From: Deltaproteobacteria bacterium
GTDB lineage: Bacteria; Myxococcota_A; Polyangia; Polyangiales; JADJMO01
Assembly (NCBI GenBank): GCA_025363655.1
Contig: JANYDK010000059.1
Location: forward strand, 1-64,000
Length of the DNA stretch: 64,000 nt
Reading direction: 5' to 3'
A model generated the notes under the pieces. It saw only the letters and a program-made list of their open reading frames with translations, searched no databases and was not told the origin of the DNA. A program made the translations under genes and the position numbers. This document shows positions 60,408 to 64,000 of this stretch, one piece after another (positions within the stretch are counted from its first letter, which is position 1; the number at the start of each line of letters is the position of its first letter).

Positions 60408-61184
60408 TCAGAGATGCGTGAGGGCGACGATGGCCTCGAGGATTCGCCTCGGTTCGCGCTCGAGAAGATCGTGGTGGGTTCCGCCGTCGATCGACATGAG
60501 CCGCGCACCAGGAATGGCGCGGGCGACGGCCGCACCCATCCAGTAAGGAACGACGTCGTCCGCATCGCCGTGGACGACGAGCGTCGGAACGCCAATTTGC
60601 GGCGCCTTCGAGAGCGTGTCGAACGAGTCGACCTCGAGCGAGCCTGGGATCGAAGTGTACGGAGACGTCAGAACGAGCGCCGAGCCTCGACCTCGGCGCG
60701 CCATTTCCGCTGCCACGCCCGTCCCCAGCGAGACGCCGCTGAGGATCACCTGCCAGGGCCCGTAGCCACGGCGAGCGAGGTCGTCGAGCACGGCTTCCGC
60801 ATCGAGATAGAGACCTTCTTCGGTTGGATCGAGCGCCGACGCATCGCCATGGCCGCGGTATTCGACGAGCACGACGCCGATCCCTCGATCTCGCAGGCTG
60901 CGTGCGAACGGAACCCCTTCGACCGCCGTCTCGCGCTGGTTGTGGAAGTGGACGAGCACGGGTGCGCGCGGTCCAGAGAGGAGCTCGAGCGTATGCACGT
61001 GAACGCCGTCGGCAGCGAACACCATGTGTGGAGTGGCGTCGTCGGGAGCTGCGGGCGCGGGCGCTCCGCTGCCGCGAAAGAGTGGATTTCGCGAGGCCGC
61101 CCGCGCGCCGCCTTGGACGCCGACGAGCGCGAAGAGCGAAGCGACCCCGAGGAGCCATCGTCGGCGAAGTCGTTCACGCATCAT
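60408..61184 (-). CDS. exported alpha/beta hydrolase
   Basis: A 258-residue protein with a signal peptide (to about residue 30: RRRWLLGVASLFALVGVQGG). The hydrolase domain has VLVHFHNQRETAVEG as oxyanion region, SGVSLGTG as the nucleophile elbow (Ser), GDADDVVP as the acid region and DGGTHHDLLE as the His. It belongs to the BAAT/YqiA-like or dienelactone-hydrolase type. Neighbouring DNA is decayed, but the gene itself is intact. The substrate is unknown. Confidence 0.85.
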   Translation of the reverse strand: MMRERLRRRWLLGVASLFALVGVQGGARAASRNPLFRGSGAPAPAAPDDATPHMVFAADGVHVHTLELLSGPRAPVLVHFHNQRETAVEGVPFARSLRDRGIGVVLVEYRGHGDASALDPTEEGLYLDAEAVLDDLARRGYGPWQVILSGVSLGTGVAAEMARRGRGSALVLTSPYTSIPGSLEVDSFDTLSKAPQIGVPTLVVHGDADDVVPYWMGAAVARAIPGARLMSIDGGTHHDLLEREPRRILEAIVALTHL

Positions 61185-61217
61185 TTGGATGAAAAATGAT
61201 GCGCGGAACGTGCCACT

Positions 61218-61325
61218 TCACGCGAACGCATCGGCGTCGTGGCTCGGGAAGTTGACCTGCACGATTCCGGTGGCGGTCTCGATCATCGCGCCTTCGACGC
61301 GTCCTTTCGGACTGCCGAGCAGCAC
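61218..61325 (-). pseudogene. possible C-terminal remnant or micro-ORF
   Basis: A 35-codon minus frame, LLGSPKGRVEGAMIETATGI through VQVNFPSHDADAFA and a TGA at 61218, has good third-position G/C but no start signal. It reads like the tail of a lost protein; it may also be a small ORF from the GTG at 61325. The bases 61185-61366 around it have no other visible content. Confidence 0.3.
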
Positions 61326-61366
61326 TTCGCGGGCCGCTGGCCTGGTTGGTGCTCATGTCATGTTTC

Positions 61367-61930
61367 ATGTCGAAAGCCGTTCTCGCCACCACATCGTCTC
61401 GAGCCCAGACCGAGCTGATCGTCGCCGTGCTCGACGGCGCGGGCTTTGCCGCCCGCGACATCTCCGTGCTCGCGGCGAAGCCGCCTGCGCTATCGGCGAC
61501 GAACGAGCGAGACGCGCGCCTGGCGGAAAATCCCGTGATCGGTGGGACCGTTCTCGGCAGTGCCGGTGCGGTCGTCGGCGGGACGCTCGGGGTCCTTGGC
61601 GCGTTCGGCATCGTCTCCATCCCCGGCCTCGGTGCATTCCTCGCGCTCGGACCGCTCCTCGGCATGCTCAGCGGCGCGGCGATCGGCGCGTCCGTCGGAA
61701 TGACCGCCGGCACGCTCACGGGCGTCCTCCTCGCATTGGGCATCCCCGAGCTACAGGCGCACGCCTACCAGGCAAGGGTCGCCAGTGGACGCGTCGTCGT
61801 CTCGGTGCACACCGAGAGTCGCCGACGCCAGATGCTCGCGGCCGCGGTCTTTCGTCACTTCGGCGCGCTCGATCTTTGGTACCTGAACGACGACTTGCAG
61901 CGAGCCCGGGGTATTTGCCCTTACGGATGA
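61367..61930 (+). CDS. general-stress-protein-like glycine-zipper membrane-associated protein
   Basis: A 187-residue protein. MSKAVLATTSSRAQTELIVA and VLDGAGFAARDISVLAAKPP match the start of the general stress protein/DUF1269-like type. Then long Gly/Ala/Leu-rich hydrophobic segments follow (AVVGGTLGVLGAFGIVSIPG, ALGPLLGMLSGAAIG), and IPELQAHAYQARVASGRVVVSVH with a helix closes it. The ATG at 61367 is the best of three close starts. The last residues after ALDLWYL probably read into the decayed MDR remnant that begins on the other strand, so the stop may not be native. Confidence 0.65.
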   Translation: MSKAVLATTSSRAQTELIVAVLDGAGFAARDISVLAAKPPALSATNERDARLAENPVIGGTVLGSAGAVVGGTLGVLGAFGIVSIPGLGAFLALGPLLGMLSGAAIGASVGMTAGTLTGVLLALGIPELQAHAYQARVASGRVVVSVHTESRRRQMLAAAVFRHFGALDLWYLNDDLQRARGICPYG

Positions 61931-62090
61931 TGAGGTCGGTGAACTGCACGCTGGCGGCTCGTACGCGGATCCGCACCTCGCCGGCGCACGGCTCGGGCAA
62001 CGGCTCGTCGCGCAGCTCGAAGCCCTCGACGCCGCCGAATCGGCGGAGCGCGACGACCTGTTGGCGCTCGACCTTGCCCGGGCGAATCGG
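61895..62090 (-). pseudogene. remnant of an MDR oxidoreductase (5' end)
   Basis: On the minus strand RQQVVALRRFGGVEGF, LRDEPLPEPCAGEVRIRVRA and ASVQFTDLIIRKGKYPGL give the N-terminal quarter of a quinone oxidoreductase-type MDR enzyme. It stops abruptly at about 61895 where the sequence loses similarity, and no start signal precedes it. It is a second MDR remnant in the same decayed stretch, from a different subfamily than the zinc enzyme remnant at 59995-60198. Confidence 0.65.
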
Positions 62091-62756
62091 ACGGGTCGGG
62101 AGAGACTCGAGAGCGTTGATGGCCATGCAGCGAAGCGCTGCAACGCGAGTGCCGATGGGCGGTGCAGAAATCAAGGAGACGGGGACGAGCTACGTAGCCT
62201 CGTGCGCTTCCATCACGTCTCACGGTGTGGCGTTTTCGCCCTCGAACTCCGCTCGCGCGGTCATCGATCACATGGATGGTGTCCAAACTCGAGCCGCTCC
62301 ACCCTGGTGACGGGGGAAAGCGAGGGTCCATCGAATGGCCAACACTCAGCACGGCGAACGTCTACTTGCCACGGCGTGCGTAATCGGGAAACACCTCGGG
62401 GAGGCCGGCTCGACCGCGCTCGCGGCCAAAGCTCTGTCCTCGTGAGGCGCGTGCTCGCGACCGCGAAGCAGGCCAACGCGGCGCCCACGTGTACTCGAAG
62501 GGAAGCTCCGCGCGGTGGCGGAAGGAAAAGAGCAGCATGGCCAGCGGGCCGGCGGCGTCTTCCCCGGCCTCCGCCCCGTCTCGTCGTTCGAGCTGACGCT
62601 GGGCGCCGAAGAACGAATCCGCATTGGACAGGTCGCCGGCTTCCACGCCTCGATTCGAGAGCGAATCGTGACCGCGGGGGTCGCTTTCGTGCTGTGAACT
62701 GCGCTGCGCAATCACCTCGACGTCGCGCGGCGATCGCGATCGCGATCCATCGCGCT
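62091..62756. other. gene-poor stretch with only traces of decayed coding
   Basis: No convincing gene is visible here. Short minus-strand pieces (for example GPLAMLLFSFRHRAELPFEY followed one frame over by VGAALACFAVASTRLTR, at about 62430-62560) hint at decayed coding for a membrane protein. None has a full start-to-stop frame with good codon bias. Confidence 0.45.
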
Positions 62757-63278
62757 TCAGGCCGCTTTCACGGCCGAATGGGCGACGACCGCAGCGTCGT
62801 CCGGCACCGAGTCACGACGGCCGACGATCGATCGCTGATCGACGATGGCGTCGGCTCCCACGTCGCCACCCGCGAGCACGACCGCGCGCGCGCCGATGTT
62901 CGCGCGCTCGCCGATCGACACCGGCCGCGCCGTCAGACGATCGTCTCGATTGACGACGAGTCGATGAAAATTGGTGTCCATCACCTTGGAGAATCGACCG
63001 AGGATCGCGTCCGCGCCGACCGTGATCGAGACCACGGCCTCGATCGAAGTGCCGCCCGAGACGAGCACGCGATCGCCGAGGTGGATCTCGGCGTCGGCGT
63101 CGACCGACGTGAGCTCGATCGGCGAATCGGATCCGTCGAGCACGACGTCCTCACCGATGAAGATCTTTCCTTGCCCGCGGATGCTGATCGTTCCGCGAGC
63201 CACGGTGCCGCGTCCGACGCTGGCGCACCGTCGAAGTAGAAAGCGTGTCCAAAGCCGCTCGAAGGGTGTGCTGCTCAT
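62757..63278 (-). CDS. left-handed beta-helix (hexapeptide-repeat) acyltransferase-like protein
   Basis: A 173-residue protein. From about residue 20 the sequence runs in hexapeptide rungs: VGRGTVARGTISIRGQGKIF, IGEDVVLDG, VDADAEIHLGDRVLVSGGTS, ITVGADAILG and VSIGERANIGARAVVLAGGD, then VGADAIVDQRSIVG. This is the left-handed beta-helix of acetyl- or acyltransferases such as WbbJ/LpxA-like proteins. The catalytic His may be in DTNFHRL. The ATG at 63278 follows GGAG at seven bases. It probably modifies a surface sugar. Confidence 0.87.
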   Translation of the reverse strand: MSSTPFERLWTRFLLRRCASVGRGTVARGTISIRGQGKIFIGEDVVLDGSDSPIELTSVDADAEIHLGDRVLVSGGTSIEAVVSITVGADAILGRFSKVMDTNFHRLVVNRDDRLTARPVSIGERANIGARAVVLAGGDVGADAIVDQRSIVGRRDSVPDDAAVVAHSAVKAA

Positions 63279-63442
63279 AAGAAGGCTCCTTCCCCACCAC
63301 CGGTCCTCCACCGGCGTATCGGGTGAGCGATCCTCTCGCACTACACATGCCACACCCGAAAAGGGCCGCGGGCGCCGAAACGGCTCGAATTTGCGCGGCA
63401 GAACGCCTCGCATGGGCGCTGGCGAGCGACGAGGTGGCGTAG

Positions 63443-63706
63443 CTAGGACTTCTCCGTCCGCCCTGCCCGCACGAGCTTCTTGCGAATGCCGAGGTCGGTG
63501 GCGAGGACGATCAGATAGAGCACGAAGCTGGAGGTGCCCATCGCCTGTCCGACGCTCAGCCCAATCAAGATCGGCATCGGCGTCGGCACGAAGATTCCCC
63601 AAATCATCAGGGCCAGCCCGAGGAGCGCGAGCACGCAGGCGACGCGCAGGACGCGATCACGGCGCGTCGGCGGCAAGTGCGGCGCGGGGTGTGCGGAGAA
63701 CTTCAT
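63443..63706 (-). CDS. small membrane protein next to the cytochrome gene
   Basis: An 87-residue protein with two transmembrane helices (about 20-40: RVACVLALLGLALMIWGIFV, and 45-70: ILIGLSVGQAMGTSSFVLYL). A basic tail follows. The start at 63706 overlaps the stop of the cytochrome gene by four bases (ATGA), so the two are coupled. It is probably an accessory subunit of the NapC/NirT-like complex. The family is not recognised. Confidence 0.75.
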   Translation of the reverse strand: MKFSAHPAPHLPPTRRDRVLRVACVLALLGLALMIWGIFVPTPMPILIGLSVGQAMGTSSFVLYLIVLATDLGIRKKLVRAGRTEKS

Positions 63707-64000
63707 GGCGCGGTCACTGGCCCCTTCGTCGTCGGATGCGCCCATCCGTGGCAGCCGCTGCTCGCGCACGAAATGCGGTTCGCCAGCACGTCTTCGCGCG
63801 CGGCCGTGTGATCTTTGATCGCGAGCCAGCGCGGCGCGGTCGCGGTGTGGCACTGCATGCAGTTCTCGTTGGGGTACGGCTTGACGAGGTGGATCTTTTC
63901 GCGCGCCTCGGCGAGCGGCATCTTTCGGTACTGCGTGACGTAGAGCCAGACGTGCCGCATGCCGCCGAGCTTGGTGACCACCGTGCCGAAGAGGCCGTAG
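63703..64000 (-). CDS. NapC/NirT-like multiheme cytochrome c, C-terminal part (cut by the window edge)
   Basis: The frame runs in from beyond 64000 and ends at 63703, so only the last 99 or so residues are seen. HVWLYVTQYRKMPLAEAREK, then NENCMQCHTATAPRWLAIKDH and NRISCASSGCHG give one CxxCH heme motif (CMQCH) and a second with four spacer residues (CASSGCH). This matches the end of membrane quinol dehydrogenases of the NapC/NirT/NrfH type. The next downstream gene overlaps by four bases. Confidence 0.78.
   Translation of the reverse strand, partial: YGLFGTVVTKLGGMRHVWLYVTQYRKMPLAEAREKIHLVKPYPNENCMQCHTATAPRWLAIKDHTAAREDVLANRISCASSGCHGWAHPTTKGPVTAP

Noticed and set aside
62061-63239. Plus-strand frame of 392 codons across the gene-poor stretch and the hexapeptide gene
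   Set aside because: It has poor third-position bias and Arg/Gly-rich composition, and the minus-strand hexapeptide repeats are clear.
1-64000. tRNA or rRNA genes
   Set aside because: I found no cloverleaf with conserved T-loop GTTCGAATC in a non-coding setting and no rRNA segments.
1-64000. CRISPR array or complete insertion sequence
   Set aside because: No regularly spaced direct repeats with unique spacers and no transposase or integrase motifs were seen.

Overview
This window is a stretch of a high-GC bacterial chromosome, and its gene content points to the Myxococcota, probably the Polyangiales/Sorangiineae side. The signs are strong G/C preference at third codon positions, a MYXO-CTERM-type tail (about 57600-57689), Hanks-type kinases and pseudokinases with PEGA domains, an FHA-sigma54 activator, and many secreted lipoproteins with Pro/Thr/Asp-rich linkers. 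No species can be named from this alone. I see no tRNA, rRNA, CRISPR array, prophage or complete insertion sequence.

Layout. 238-3700 (minus): four envelope lipoproteins (a CBM9-like protein, two unknowns, a CAP-domain protein). 3856-6400 (plus): an acyl-CoA synthetase, truncated hemoglobin and small-protein operon. 6428-12736 (minus): a giant FecR/VIT/vWA/TPR protein, a PEGA pseudokinase and two small proteins. 12750-17267: a short Cys-rich secreted-domain gene converging on a minus-strand operon of a ferritin-like/DUF362 fusion, a phytoene-desaturase-like flavoprotein and an alpha/beta hydrolase. 17285-21345: small envelope and membrane proteins. 21470-29251 (minus): a tight seven-gene run of DUF1592-family protein, DUF1552 protein, lipoprotein, outer-membrane-like protein, YceI, heme-motif porin and heme-motif membrane protein. 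29403-36906 (plus): ECF sigma factor, FecR/TPR protein, beta-barrel-like protein, RCC1 propeller lipoprotein, glycosidase-like lipoprotein, parallel beta-helix lipoprotein and an FKBP-type isomerase.

36923-40808 holds small envelope proteins, then an SPFH (band 7) protein with a ribbon-helix-helix partner behind a 36-bp palindrome. 40890-45737 (minus) holds a PHB-depolymerase-like esterase, a TetR regulator, an M81 (MlrC) peptidase and a PLP-dependent lyase; this block carries a 66-bp inverted repeat and a duplicated operator-like site. 45879-49261 (plus) is a pair of SUMF1-fold lipoproteins without the formylglycine-generating cysteines. 49266-54077 holds a lipoprotein, a transmembrane Ser/Thr kinase, a TPR/PEGA protein and the FHA-sigma54 activator. 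54308-58964 holds small proteins, an outer-membrane lipoprotein-sorting-like protein, a MYXO-CTERM remnant and an N-lobe-less pseudokinase. 59023-62756 is a decayed stretch: one intact MDR oxidoreductase and one alpha/beta hydrolase stand among remnants of a zinc alcohol dehydrogenase and of another MDR enzyme. 62757-64000 has a left-handed beta-helix protein, a small membrane protein and the 3' end of a NapC/NirT-like cytochrome.

The most useful raw-sequence observations are as follows. Three apparent 1-nt indels sit in short G/C runs (13159-13161, 17410-17412, 21288-21289); the first, if corrected, gives both convergent genes a natural stop codon. A zinc alcohol dehydrogenase remnant carries an 8-bp tandem duplication. 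There are several palindromic operator candidates (40831-40866, 45755-45818, 50155-50171). The heme-protein/DUF1592/DUF1552 run is the strongest candidate for a poorly described functional system.
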